From Epiperipatus broadwayi (lineage: Eukaryota; Onychophora; Udeonychophora; Euonychophora; Peripatidae): a stretch of DNA of 64,000 nt. The notes below the pieces were generated by a model. It was not told where the DNA came from. It saw only the letters and a list, made by a program, of their open reading frames with translations, and searched no databases. This document shows positions 1 through 10,565 of this stretch, one piece after another; positions within the stretch are counted from its first letter, which is position 1, and every line of letters starts with the position of its first letter. The stretch is from contig JAQFVV010006198.1 in assembly GCA_028023455.1 (NCBI GenBank), positions 33,603,979-33,667,978 of the forward strand, written 5' to 3'. Made by a program: the position numbers and the translations under genes.

Positions 1-60
1 TACGGAATATTTCAACAAAGAATTATATAGTAATTAAATGTTGTATTACAACTGTCAAAT

Positions 61-282
61 TAACTCAACTCATATCTTTGACACCATCCACTTTAGATAA
101 ATATAGTAATGATTATTATTAATCATCTTACTAAACTAGAGATTGTCTCTAGTACAGATATAAACTGTAAAACTCAATTAAAGATTAATTTATCTAAATT
201 GTTAAAATTAAATACACCATACATGGAATTATTCACATTTCTTTTTCCCACGTTTAATATCTTTATAAATACATTTAAAAAC
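61..282 (+). repeat. Foldback family C/D, 3' part
   Basis: The segment from about position 76 (CTTTGACACCATCCA) reappears at 51,866, and the part from about 130 (TAAACTAGAGATTGTCTC) is shared with 22,260, 46,980, 8,310 and 8,650. It is the 3' portion of a dispersed non-coding family (C/D) seen at least a dozen times in the window. The short reading frame over it is not conserved between copies, so I do not treat it as a gene. Confidence 0.5.
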
Positions 283-414
283 CTCAATATTACCACATAT
301 TCTTTTAAATTCATATAAATAAAGATACAATAACAGACATATGACCCCCAAGATGTATTTCTTTTATTGTATCTTTATTTATATGAATTTAAAAGAATAT
401 GTGGTAATATTGAG
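283..414. repeat. Perfect 51-bp inverted repeat (hairpin)
   Basis: Positions 283-333 and 364-414 are reverse complements with essentially no mismatch, separated by a 30-nt spacer containing ATGACCCCCAAGATG. The spacer motif recurs in family C/D copies (47,140; 55,000), and the arm sequence TTTTAAAAGAATGTGTGG recurs near 55,035. It is a foldback derivative of that family, and the lack of arm divergence suggests recent formation or gene conversion. Confidence 0.8.
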
Positions 415-519
415 ATTATTTAATATATTTATAAATTATATAGTAAGAAAACAAAGTATCATCTACTACATCTTCTAATTTGACAAATATTTTAAGTGAA
501 GAGATGAAATTTGCAATTA

Positions 520-1735
520 TATCTGTGAAGAAAAAAAAAACTGTAGGAAATGATGAAACTACCTTTAAGATTTTAAAAGAAGCAGGTGAAGAAATAGATA
601 TGTTTTTGTCAAAGTTTATACCCAATATCTAGATGATAGAAATGTTACAGATGATTAGAAAAATGGAATAATTAGGATAATTGATAATTAAAAAGATGAT
701 GGAGAAGATATTAGAAATTATAAACATGTTGGTGTTTTATCAGTTCTCTACAAAATCTTTATCAAGGTTTTAAAAAAGGCATATGACCTTATTGCTTGGG
801 AATTCATATGAAGTTCAAGCATCAGACCTCTGAGCACCAGAATTAATTCTGGACTTCCTGGTTCCAAGTCAGATGTTCTATCTAGTGTCTCCTACCATGC
901 AGGGTGAAAAAATGGACCTCCTAATCCCAAGTTGGATGCTCTATCTATGGTACCATATCATGCAGGGCGAACAAAAATTGGATCGCCTAATCCCAAGTCA
1001 TGATGCCAAATCATACAGCACCAAAAACATCCTGGACCTTTAAAACCCAAGTCAGATACCCTACCTACTGTTTTAAATCATCAGGGGAAAAAAAATCAAA
1101 TTCATTTACAACAAGCTTTTGATTCTCACCAATCATAAAACAAGCTGATTTGGTACATTAGATCATTTCCAAATATTGGGAAAAGTTATAGAAATAACCA
1201 ATGAATATGATTTGCCATTATGCTTTGGATTTGTAGATTATGAAAAGGCATTTGATTCTATAAGCATTTCTTGAGTGATTAAAACATTGGATCATCAAGA
1301 TAAAGACTCTGAAGATTGGCATATTCTGAACAATATTTATCAAAATGCAATAGCAATGATTAGATTATGTAATGAGGTAAAGAGGATTAACATTGATGAG
1401 AGGGTGATTCCATATCTCCAAAACTTTTTACAGCAGTTTCAAAAGAAATATTTGGTGGATTAAAATAAAGAAGTTAAAGAAATAAGAGCAGATGAACTAG
1501 ATTTTACATGTAACATGGTTGTTTTTGCAAATAATGTTCCAGAACTTCAGGAAGATAAAAGTGAAAAGGTAGGACTAAAGACAAATCCTAAAAAGGCTAA
1601 AATAATGTTCAATGGACTTTCTCAGAAGAAGAAATGAAGATTGGTAATGATGAATTAGAAGTTAACAACTACAAATACCTTGATCAGATTACTAATGCAG
1701 ATGAAAACATAGTGGATGAAATTAATCATTGAATT
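520..1735 (+). pseudogene. RTE-like non-LTR retrotransposon RT, decayed
   Basis: Three frames together spell the reverse transcriptase of an RTE-type LINE. About 590-770 gives ...EEIDMFLSK... then NYKHVGVLSVLYKIF (family: NYRPISLLSVLYKLF). About 1,150-1,262 gives GTLDHFQILGKVIE then LPLCFGFVDYEKAFDSI, the conserved motif around the first catalytic Asp. About 1,275-1,460 gives a degenerate ILNNIYQNAIAMIRL (family: ILKDIYENATAQIRL). About 1,510-1,735 gives FANNVPELQ (family FADD, so both catalytic Asp are replaced by Asn), KTNPKKAKIMFN and VNNYKYLDQITNADENIVDEI. There are many stops and frameshifts, and a tandem-repeat block splits it at 838-1,092. It is a dead copy; the N-terminal endonuclease is not visible. 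The RTE clade call rests on motif spacing and wording. Confidence 0.85.
838..1092 (+). repeat. Degenerate ~65-bp tandem repeat inside the RTE relic
   Basis: Four diverged units begin with a TGGAC/TGGAT-type start (near 850, 912, 978 and 1,032), followed by CCTAATCCCAAGT and then ATGCTCTATCTA...CATGCAGGG. The block interrupts the reverse-transcriptase reading between the VLYKIF and TLDHFQ motifs. It is either an insertion into the LINE or an expanded internal segment. The G+C content is higher than in its surroundings. Confidence 0.65.
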
Positions 1736-1740
1736 AAAAT

Positions 1741-2250
1741 CTGTAACATACATATTTGATACTGAATCAGCACTCATCAGTTGGTCCAGAACATCATCTT
1801 CCACACTCATATACAGTCAGTGCTCAGTTTATATTAAGACAGCAAATCTTCAAACTTTAATGGATAAGCTTCCATCTTCTTGACCCTCCAACTCTTCAGC
1901 CTCAGTTCAAGTCCTGTTTAATTACATTAAGTTCAGTATAGACAATATACTTGTATTTGAATATTACACATTTAGTCTGTATTCTGCCCATCCTTTTAAG
2001 TATTTAAATGGACATATTAAGGTCCTACATATGAGGGAATCGGAGTAACTTAAACTCAACATTGATATGACAATTATATTGGCATCAACAAGGGCTTTGA
2101 GCATTTATTTCATCATCAGATTTTCAATGATATGGATGACTGAAGAGTTGGAGGGTGGAGAAGATTGAAGCTTGTTCATTAAAGTTTAAAGATTTGCTAT
2201 CTTAATATAAACTGAGCACTGAATGTATATAGGATGTTGGAGTGCTTTTG
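1741..2250. repeat. Foldback family C copy, inverted
   Basis: The left arm (about 1,760-1,890: CAGCACTCATCAGTTGGTCC, then AGTGCTCAGTTTATATTAAG) returns as its reverse complement at about 2,140-2,240. The right part (2,010-2,125) matches the antisense of the well-preserved copies at 6.5, 7.0 and 61.0 kb, including TCATCATCAGATTTTCAAT. It has no coding capacity. It sits directly at the 3' end of the RTE relic. Confidence 0.65.
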
Positions 2251-2479
2251 GATAGAAATGACTTGCTGTTAAAAGCAAATATGTTTATGTGTTTTAAAAA
2301 AATAGATTTAAATTCTTTCAATGACGTCAGTAACATCTGTTTGATCTAAGCTTATTCTTTTCATCTTTTCATATTTCTTTGAGTGGTCTGAAATCTCTTA
2401 AGTGCTATTTTGTTAAGTGACCAAATCTCATTTACATAAAGAAAAACTGGTAAAAGACATCCATTAAGAGACTGAAATG

Positions 2480-2665
2480 AACATATTGCTAAACAAGCTG
2501 ATAATAGATTGACAATTGAAGTCTTAAATTAGATGCCAAGAGATTGTAAAAGCCTAGAAAGAGATCACATGTGAGTTGGGTCGATGCGTTTGTTGGTATA
2601 TTGTGGAAAAGAAAGACTAAAGATCAGAGAAAGTGAATTTGAAAATAAACTATGTTAAGGGAATA
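2480..2665 (+). pseudogene. 3' tail of an RTE-type LINE ORF
   Basis: One frame reads LTIEVLN.MPRDCKSLERDHM.VGSM, then YCGKERLKIRES. This fits the C-terminal tail of RTE-like ORFs (W-x-PRD-GKR-x-RGRP-x-RW-x-D ... W-x-x-x-A). It lies about 230 nt beyond the family C copy and may be the displaced end of the relic at 520-1,735. Alternatively it is an independent short copy. There are at least two internal stops. Confidence 0.5.
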
Positions 2666-2794
2666 CTAAAGAAATGACAAACTATCGCCAATGATAACCA
2701 TATTTTATTATTTGATCTTTGAATCACATCTTGTTAATTTGTTTACTTGCTTTCCGGCAGAAAACGTACCTTACGTACATATATATAGAGAGAG

Positions 2795-2905
2795 TATATA
2801 AGCACAGACTTTCACACGACTCACCACTCTCCACTCTATCTCGTAACACTGATACACCTGAACACACATATGTCGAAAAGATAAATAATCACCAATATTA
2901 TATAT
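2795..2905 (+). repeat. Family C fragment
   Basis: It matches the terminal part of family C: CACAGACTTTCACACGACTC, CACTCTCCACTCTATCTC, GATACACCTGAACACA and AAAGATAAATAATCACC. All of these recur in antisense at 6,755-6,835, 7,220-7,300 and 61,220-61,290. The overlapping short frames are not conserved. Confidence 0.7.
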
Positions 2906-5437
2906 AAGACTTTTGCCTGTATGAAAAATTTCAAATGGAAGGAATATAAGGCTTGCAGCATTGCAGCTATATAGATGAGGTCAAAAGTTATACGTAATCT
3001 AAACAGGACGGAGGAGGTATTATACCCAGAATTAATCGGTCTACCCTTTCCCCTTTTTTCATATGTATATACAAGCAAAGTCTCATAAAAACAATTCATT
3101 GTTTGACTTTAATAAGAATGTGTTATATATTAATGTAAAAATTGCAAATAATAAAATGTTTGGAGTTATAAATTTTTATCTTTTAAAACGCAACCCTTGG
3201 AAGTTTGTTTAACTGAGATTTATTTCAGTTAGAGATTTACACTTCCTGGTTCCTCATCACATGATTCTGGCTGATAACATAATAAAATGAAATTTGAATG
3301 TCACCCTCAAGTTTCTGATTACTAATGGTTTCAAGTCTTTGTTTGATGTTAGTTACCTAAAAGCTTTAAAATGTGAAATATGTTTAGTGAAGCTGAAAAC
3401 AAAGGAAATATTAGTAATCCGTATTATTTTACAGTAACTATTAATAATTAACATCAGTAGAGAATTACTCACACTGGGAATTAGCTTTCCTTTTTTTAGT
3501 TATATTTATTGCTTGTTAGTAATCTGGATATAGTTTTAAATATAAATATGATTTTTAAATACAAATAAGTCATTTTAAAAATTAATTAGATCAATAAATT
3601 ATAGCGCTAATGTAACACAAGTCATTTTAGTTAGTATCTGGTTGGAGATTATATAATCGTATCCTATGTTATATGCTATATATTGTAATAGAACAACAAA
3701 CGGGAAAACTGCTGATTTTATGATATCACCATTAATAAACAATAGACTCTGCGAAGTTTAGGGTTGTGTAGGGTGATATACTTTGGAATTAAAGATTTAT
3801 GAATCGTGACGTCAATCTGTCACTTTCGGTTTCTGAACAATTGTTTATTCTATTATTTATTTATTTAAAAAACAATAAAAATATAGAATTACTTACGTAT
3901 ACGACACTTTTGATAGGTTACTTACATTTGTAATTAAGATATTGCAGTTAAATACTATACATAATTGACCAATTCTACTAATATATAGGATGTCCATATT
4001 TCTACAAGGCCTAACCGGTAAAAAAAAAATCAACTGCATTGCAGATTACTGCATATTTCAGCACGAAATAAAAAAATCATAAAATATATCATATTTACAT
4101 TACTAAGCTATATTTATTTTATTATATAAACAAAGCAAAAGGGAATTCTTTGTATACATATATTATCTATTAAAACGAACCCTGTATTGTTTAGTATAGT
4201 TGGTAGATTGATTCTGACCCTCGCAGATCTGGTGTTCAAACTACTTAGGAATTCCTGAGCAATAAATTCATATGTCTTATTATTATTAAAACAAAATCAC
4301 AAGTAAAAATCACGTAATAATGTATCAAATTAATGGCAGCCACTTCCATTTGGGAAGATTATAGATTAAACCAATCAAAAAATTATTTATAAAAAAAATA
4401 AATATTAATTTATAAAAAATAAAAAAGTTAAAATAAAGGCAAAAATAAATAGTGAAGAAAACCGGGACAATTAACTATCCTGAAAGAATATGTCAGACAT
4501 GGGAGACAGAAAGCTAAAATTGGGACATATGGGTACCCAGTTCATATGTTCTAATTTCCGGACATTTAGATGAAGAAATTAATTTTATGAGATTATTGAG
4601 TACTTGCCGTTTCAAAATATCATGAGATATAAAAATTGGAATTCTTGTTGATAAGAAATTCTGAGAGGATATTTATGATTATGGTGTAGTGATTAACACA
4701 TTTGTCTGCATATCTATGAATGGAAGTTTGAATTTAGTAAAACAAATATAGTCATCCAATTATTGGGGAATAAATGAGTTTCTGATTATTATTATTAGCT
4801 TACTTTTGTTAGATAATTGAATTGATGGATGGACTACAAAATAAAAATGATTACTATAAGATATAGCCTTCGTATATATGAAAAGATGGCATATTTCTAG
4901 TGATTCCAATGGTATAATTTATTTTATCTTTTTAAAAAGAAATTATAATTAATAATTCTTAATTCATTGCAACATACTGTTTCTAGTTAGTTTTTCTTCT
5001 TTTCCTACAGTTTCAAATACCCAGAAATCTTCAACAAAGCTACAAAAGTATTTAAATTTATGTCAGTACACAGAAACAATACATTACAGTATATCTAAAA
5101 ACAGATATATTCAATATATCTAAAAACAGATATATTTCATATTTTAATTTCAATTAAAAAAATCTGTCATAAAAATAAATGGTAAACACAAGGAATATGA
5201 ATTATAAAAATGCGGAGCTAATCAGTATTTAATAAATAGGAGTATAACCTAAATGCATTTTTGATACTGAACACTATTCTCATGCTTATGTTTATGACAG
5301 TGAATAAAGAGCAAATATTGATGATATAAGGCTTAAATAGCATGTGTAATGTTACAGTAAAGCTAAGTTGGATTCTTCAATGTCATCAGTGTCTTTGGAG
5401 CATGAGTGTTTATTCGGTCACATGTTCAATCCTAACT
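2906..5437. other. No gene seen; AT-rich DNA
   Basis: This is AT-rich sequence without a recognisable coding domain. It contains a weak tRNA-like stretch at 4,680-4,740 (listed separately). There is also a small direct duplication at 5,088-5,136 (ATATCTAAAAACAGATATAT twice). A stretch at 4,197-4,262 (TAGTATAGTTGG ... GGTGTTCAAAC) could be another eroded tRNA-like element, but the match is poor. Confidence 0.5.
4680..4745 (+). repeat. Possible eroded tRNA-derived SINE head
   Basis: ATGGTGTAGTGATTAACACA resembles an A box and GAAGTTTGAATTT a B box at tRNA-like spacing. A similar start (ACATAGTAGTTAACACAATT) occurs at 55,120. The cloverleaf is not convincing, so this is only a candidate. Confidence 0.3.
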
Positions 5438-5534
5438 CACTATATATATATATATATTGCCACACACAGCAAGCTAGAGTAATCAATGGATGCCAGAAGG
5501 CTTGTGCATAAAATCCCCATCTAGTGCCTACTAC

Positions 5535-5592
5535 ATCCAATATCCCCAGACTAGTTTCTGGCTTAGGCCTTCATCAGTGAGGAGCCTTGGAT
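5535..5592 (-). ncRNA. Type I hammerhead ribozyme, family A, intact core
   Basis: Read on the minus strand, the order is as follows. ATCCAA opens outer stem I, then AGGC internal loop and TCCTCA inner stem I. Next come CTGATGA, stem II GGC-CTAA-GCC preceded and followed by A, then GAAAC. A TA loop and GTC (cleavage expected after C) follow, then TGGGGA closing inner stem I, TA internal loop, and TTGGAT closing outer stem I. Every stem I position pairs, with one G-U. All core residues match CUGANGA/GAAA/UH. The unusual point is the A-A pair at the base of stem II. Stem III is a two-base-pair palindrome (ACTAGT), a feature of hammerheads that work as dimers. Confidence 0.8.
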
Positions 5593-6138
5593 CTGAGAGC
5601 ACTGCATCTAGATCTTAGGATCTAATGCAACCCTCCAGCAACCACCACTTTTTATCTCCATTTAACTACAAAACTATGAGTCTTAAACTGAAAACACCTT
5701 AATGTTTTCAATCCAAGCCCATTAGCCTATATAGTCATATGGGTCTGAACCCAGTTCAGTACTCATACAATTTTGGTGTCTTTGGTTCTTTAATAACCAT
5801 ATCCACCACTATCCTATGAGGCAGAATTGGTTTTAAGCCCATAAACATCACATGACTCCCCCCTCTTATGCTTGTGTATAACTGTTGTTAAAACAGTCAA
5901 AACTCACTATATATATTGCCACACACAGCAAGCTAGAGTAATTAAAGAACCAAAAACACCAAAATGTATGAGTACTGAACTGGGTTTAGACCCATATGAC
6001 TATATAGGCTAATGGGCTTGGATTGAAAACATTAAGGTGTTGTCAGTTTAAGACTCATAGTTTTGTAGTTAAATGGAGATAAAAGGTGGTTGCTGGAGGG
6101 TTGCATTAGATCCTAAGATCTAGATGCAGTGCTCTCAT

Positions 6139-6196
6139 ATCCAAGGCTCCTCACTGACAAAGGCCTAAGCCAGAAACTAGTCTGGGGATATTGGAT
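6139..6196 (+). ncRNA. Hammerhead ribozyme, family A, right arm
   Basis: This is the mirror copy of the ribozyme in the left arm, now on the plus strand: ATCCAA / TCCTCA / core / AGGCCTAAGCCA / GAAAC / TA / GTC / TGGGGA / TTGGAT. The core reads CTGACAA, so the conserved G8 is A, which would be expected to weaken or abolish cleavage. The fold is otherwise unchanged. Confidence 0.65.
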
Positions 6197-6339
6197 GTAG
6201 TAGGCACTAGATGGGGATATTATGCACAAGCCTTCTGGCATCCATTGATTACTCTAGCTTGCTGTGTGTGGCAATATATATAGTGAGTTTTGCCTGTTTT
6301 AACAGTTATACACAAGCATAAGAGGACGTAGTCATGTCA

Positions 6340-7318
6340 TGTTCAATCCTAGTGATATAAAAATGGTTTATGCTAATATACCTTAAATATTACATACATA
6401 AACCCAGGTATATAATAAGCCTGTGTGTTTCTGTTATTACATAGTAGAGATGTCTGCCCATCCCTTGTATTAAATGGATTATTTCCTGTGTATGAGGAGT
6501 CACATTGACTTTAGGTCAACATGGGTGTGACAAGAATCTCGGCCTTAAGGTGGCCTTTGAGCATTCCATCATCAGATTTTCAACTGGATGGACAGTTGAA
6601 GAGTTGGAGTGTGGAATAGATTGAAGCCTGTCCATTAAAGTATGAGGATTGGCTATCTTAATATATATCTGAGCACTTATAGCATATATGTGTAGAGATG
6701 GTAATCTGGACCAACTGATGATTGCTGGTTTAGCATGAAATACATATATTGGTGATTATTTATCTTTTCAACATATATGTGTTCAAGTGTATCAGTGTTA
6801 TGAGATAGTGTGGAGAGTGGTGAGTCATGTGAAAGTCTTGCTCATATACCCTAAATATTACATATATAAACCCAGGTATATAATAAGCCTGTGTTTCTGT
6901 TATTACATAGTAGAGATGTCTGTCCATCCCTTGTATTAAGTGGATTATTTCCTGTGTCTGAGGAGTCACATTGACTTTAGGTCAACATGGGTGTGACAAG
7001 AATCTCGGCCTTAAGGTGGCCTTTGAGCATTCCATCATCAGATTTTCAATTGGATGGACAGTTGAAGAGTTGGAGTGTGGAATAGATTGAAGCCTGTCCC
7101 ATAAAGTATGAGGATTGGCTATCTTAATATATATCTGAGCACTTATAGCATATATGTGTAGAGATGGTAATCTGGACCAACTGATGATTGCTGGTTTAGC
7201 ATGAAATACATATATTGGTGATTATTTATCTTTTCAACATATATGTGTTCAAGTGCATCAGTGTTATGAGATAGCGTGGAGAGTGGTGGGTCATGTGAAA
7301 GTCTGTGCTCATATACCC
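6340..7318 (-). repeat. Family C, two tandem copies
   Basis: Two copies are arranged head to tail with a period of about 466 bp (TATTACATACATAAACCCAG at 6,388 and TATTACATATATAAACCCAG near 6,854). They are almost identical. They share GTAGAGATGTCTG, GGTCAACATGGGTGTGACAA, TTAAGGTGGCCTTTGAGC, TCATCATCAGATTTTCAA and the tRNA-unlike tail near TTTCAACATATATGTGTTC. A third copy with the same order lies at 60.8-61.3 kb. There are no long ORFs; the frames seen on the minus strand are simply repeated with the unit. The mechanism of spread is unknown. Confidence 0.8.
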
Positions 7319-7455
7319 TAAATATTAATAATAGAAAATGTAAAATTAAAGAGAATTCATTTATTTCTAATGATACCTTAGTACTAAATAAAAAGTCTAA
7401 TGGTGTTCCATTGAATACTGCTAGGAACATGCACAATTATTCTGGCAACTTCATA
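7312..7455 (+). pseudogene. PLE GIY-YIG endonuclease, C-terminal fragment
   Basis: The frame reads NINNRKCKIKENSFISN followed by LNKKSNGVPLN. It aligns with the C-terminal GIY-YIG segment of the PLE ORF at 55.5 kb (DDRKLKIKEAQFISNN...INNKGNS), where the Glu of KIKE is the metal-binding residue of the nuclease. Only this last part survives, fused to the end of the tandem family C copies. Confidence 0.6.
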
Positions 7456-8289
7456 ACTTCTGTGTTGAGGTTTAACATTGTAACAGTTTTTAATTTTTTT
7501 TAAAAATTTTATATCTATTACCTTTGTCAACGAATGCTCAGCACTGAAAATGCCTTTAGGTTACACTGTTATTTGTTAAAACCATTTGTCTCCTATTTTG
7601 GAATTATAATTATATTAAATTAGTTATTAAATATATTTATTAATTAAGTTAATGTATAGAAAATAAAAAAGATTTAAAAAAAATTTTTAAAGGAAGCAGA
7701 ATAAATTATATTAGCAAAACGAACGATCTGTTTATTTTTATTTAAAATAATTCTAATCAAAAATTCTAAAATAAAAATGATTTCCATTTGCCTATGGATA
7801 AAAATTGGTACTGATTTAGTATGTGCTCAGGGCCATTTTGAATTCCTAAGAGCTGCCCAAAATCTTCGTTGACACATCCAAATGATAAATGACATGGATT
7901 AATCTACACGTGATCATGATATAACCATTCATTACAAAATCACAATTTTCATCACTAATTAAAAAATTAAAAATGCAAATTATAAGAACTTGTAAAATAT
8001 GGTTGGATTTTGATATCAACTGGACAATGTTTACTGCTGAGGAAGAATTCCACATACACATTTTTGTTAAAATTTTACAACTTACCAAAATTTTACATGG
8101 AGTTCAAAAATAAATATCCAATACTTAAAGACTTCATAGATTGCAAATTGATTCATTTAATAGATTCGTCACATCATGGAACATACAAATTTTATTGCTA
8201 GAAAAAACTTTAAAAAAAAAAAAAAAACTAAACTTCCTATATGGAAATTGTTGGTACCACCAACTTCACCTTATATTAAAGATTACTAT
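7456..8289. other. No gene seen
   Basis: This stretch is AT-rich, with short overlapping frames on both strands around 7,850-8,200 that show no recognisable domain. It contains runs of A and T. Nothing else can be supported. Confidence 0.45.
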
Positions 8290-8855
8290 TAATTATTTAT
8301 TAGATTAGAGATTAGCATGTCTTTGCTAGCCCAAATATTAAATTTAAATCCACTTAAAGGTTAATATATTTATTTTTTATTATTATACATAGCCACATGG
8401 CATTATTAATATACTCCATCTCTCTTTCAACACACATTCTCAAAACATAAATAAAGACATCTGAAAAAGAGAAATGGCCACCAGGGTGCACTTCATGTTA
8501 AACTAACATTTTTCAGTTGATCAAGCTAACAATCTCATTTAATCAGTATTTATCAATATCAATTTATTATAATTTGAAGCACAAATGTCAAATTTCCCGA
8601 AATCACATCATTGATCCCATCTAATACAATAGTGATTATTACTAAAGATTTATTAAGCTAGAAATTATCATATCTCTCCTAGCATAGATATAAACTTTAA
8701 ACTCAGTTATTTGTAGGTTACTTATCTGTTTTTTATTACTATATATAACCAAATGCCATGTTATCTTTTTCTTATATATTTAAAATTCCCATTCCATTAC
8801 ACATTCTATACATGAATACATCCGAAATGTATTTACTCCCCCCCCCCATCATTTA
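8290..8855 (+). repeat. Two diverged family C/D 3' segments
   Basis: Two related stretches (8,300-8,480 and 8,645-8,850) share TTATTA(G/A)..TAGA, CATATCTCTCCTAGC / CATGTCTTTGCTAGC, a ...ACATAGCCACATGGC / ATATAACCAAATGCC block, and a following ...ACACATTCT run. They resemble positions 109-282 at the start of the window. A C9 homopolymer follows at about 8,839. Confidence 0.45.
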
Positions 8856-8995
8856 TTTTCAATTTGTTTAATCAATTACTTTAACAGATAATGCACTCCA
8901 TCTTATAAGTCCTTTTCTTGTGTAGAATCATGCATTTGTGTCCCAAAAGTTTTGTAGTATCTGATGATAACCTTGACTATCCATTTGTATTAGTT

Positions 8996-9715
8996 CAGAA
9001 AAATGTTTGTACTGGTTTTTGCTTTTTATTTCTTCAAAGATCATATGTTCATATTGATTAGATCCCATGTTATCCTGTATGTCACTTATGATGCTATGCA
9101 ATGGTCCCTGTCTCTTATTTTGATGAGTTTTTTAAGAAAGATCTGGAACAGTGGTATATTGATCACTTTGAATATTGTTTCACATAATAGTCAGCCAGAT
9201 ATTATACATAAGGATTGTGACACTTCTCACTATTGCAAATTAACTGTTCATAAACATGTGTTTGAGTAGGATCATCAGAGGTTGTTTGGCACTGTAGATT
9301 GAATGTATTGTGGTTTTGCAGTCATGTAATAATTTACATTGTTCAAATAGGTGCACTATAGGCTCATCTTTTTTACACAGGGGGCAGATGGGATCCACAT
9401 TTTTGAAGCCCCTTCAAACTGCCAAAAAAATGTTGGTTGGAAGAGCCTCCATATTAACCTTGACTAAAAAGTCAAAGAACTTAGGTTCTAAGTGCCATCA
9501 TTTGAACCTTTTTATAATACCAAAATTTGTGATATTAAGCACTGTAGTCTCTGTTTCTGGAATTTTGTTTAAGAACAGGAACGCATCCCAATACGAGATC
9601 TTCTCCATATTTTGTTGTAATGGAGGCAGTGAGATTTTAGACATTTCATTTCTAATATTACTTTTTAAAATGAAATATACCAAATTTGCAAACAGGATAA
9701 TGAGACATTTTTAAA
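8996..9715 (-). pseudogene. Non-LTR retrotransposon ORF2 C-terminus (zf-RVT type)
   Basis: The minus strand reads, in order, YWDAFLFLNK..., KVNMEALPTNIFLAV, then CPLCKKDEPIVHLFEQCKLL. The pattern LPT ... CPLC-x4-E-x3-HLF-x2-C is the zinc-binding region that follows the reverse transcriptase in several LINE clades (Tx1/L1- and I-like). Stops appear after LAV and after the Cys-His motif, so it is a relic. The reverse transcriptase core upstream is missing, and the segment beyond about 9,240 (toward 9,000) is the eroded 3' end. The clade is not certain. Confidence 0.65.
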
Positions 9716-10035
9716 ATTACAATTTATTTCAAAGAATGATACTTTTAAACAAAGCAAAGTTTTTTAAAAAAGATAAAATCTAAGTACAGATACCCATCTA
9801 CATTAACATGAGAACATAATTTCAAATTTGATTCAAATTAATTATTATAAAGATGAGATACAATATAGTTACTGTAAAACCAGGATATACCATTGTAGCT
9901 ATAAGTGTTTAACTAGACTTCCACTTTGTAAATAAACTGTATTGCTTTACATGTCTAAATATTAATAATAGGGTACAAATGTTTTGAACCTTGGTTTAAA
10001 AAAAGATTTTTCTATGTTGATTCTTAAGACATGAT
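9716..10035. other. No gene seen
   Basis: AT-rich sequence with no recognised repeat or coding domain lies between the antisense LINE relic and the next family A element. Confidence 0.4.
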
Positions 10036-10400
10036 AAGCATCACATGATCACCATTCTTTATGCTTACACAAACTGTTTTTCACAGAGGCAAAACACTCC
10101 ATACAGTAGCACCATGCAGTGCAAACTAGAATAATCAATGGATGCAGGAAGATTTATACATAAAATCCAATATCTAGTGCCTACTCATCTAACATCCCCA
10201 AATTAGTTTCTAGCTTGTGGCTTTATTTCTCACTGATGAAAGCCATAAGCTAGAAACTAGTTTGGTAATATTGGATGAGTAGGTACTAGATAAGGATTTT
10301 ATGAACAAACCTTCCTGCATCCATTGATTACTCTGGTTTGCACTGAGTGGTGTTATTGTATGGAGAGTTTTGCCTCTGTAAAAAAACATGCTTAGCATTC
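10036..10400. mobile_element. Family A hammerhead element, compact inverted copy
   Basis: The left arm (CATCACATGATCACCATTC ... GCAAAACACTCCATACAGTA ... AATCAATGGATGCAGGAAG) and right arm (TCCTGCATCCATTGATTAC ... GGAGAGTTTTGCCTC) are complementary, and the whole is folded around a single hammerhead core. The centre lacks the long GATCTTAGG block of the larger copies, so this is an internally deleted inverted dimer of about 365 bp. Confidence 0.8.
10225..10276 (+). ncRNA. Hammerhead ribozyme, family A
   Basis: The core CTGATGA is followed by A-AGC-CATAA-GCT-A, GAAAC, TA, GTT and TGGTAATATTGGAT. Stem II is AGC/GCT here and GGC/GCC in other copies, a compensatory pair change. The cleavage-site residue is U rather than C, which is still a permitted H. 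Stem I has one internal mismatch. The outer ATCCAA strand is lost because the copy's centre is deleted just upstream. Confidence 0.7.
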
Positions 10401-10565
10401 TGTACTTATCATGCATTATTGATGCTGAAGTATTTTATGGTATGAAGACATCTATAGAAGACAATAACATGTAGTATAATGATTATATTCTTCAGGTACT
10501 ATACTATAGGGATTGTATTCATTCAATATATATATTCAGTGGGATGACTAAAATTTTGGGGCCTC

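Larger units (their letters stand above)
5438..6330. mobile_element. Family A hammerhead element, long inverted dimer
   Basis: Two roughly 350-bp arms (5,438-5,802 and 5,937-6,286) are near-perfect reverse complements. The 134-nt spacer carries an extra antisense copy of the element end (CATAAACATCACATGACTCC ... TAACTGTTGTTAAAACAG). The arms contain all family A landmarks: CAAGCTAGAGTAATCAATGG, GATGCCAGAAGGCTTGTGC, a hammerhead core, GATCTTAGGATCTAATGC, and the distal TTAAAGAACCA block. There is no ORF. Transcription through it would give a long double-stranded hairpin. One ribozyme core lies on each strand. Confidence 0.85.

Noticed and set aside
6540-6610. Hammerhead ribozyme in family C
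   Set aside because: CTGATGA is present on the minus strand, but GAAA is not at the required position and stems I and III do not form.
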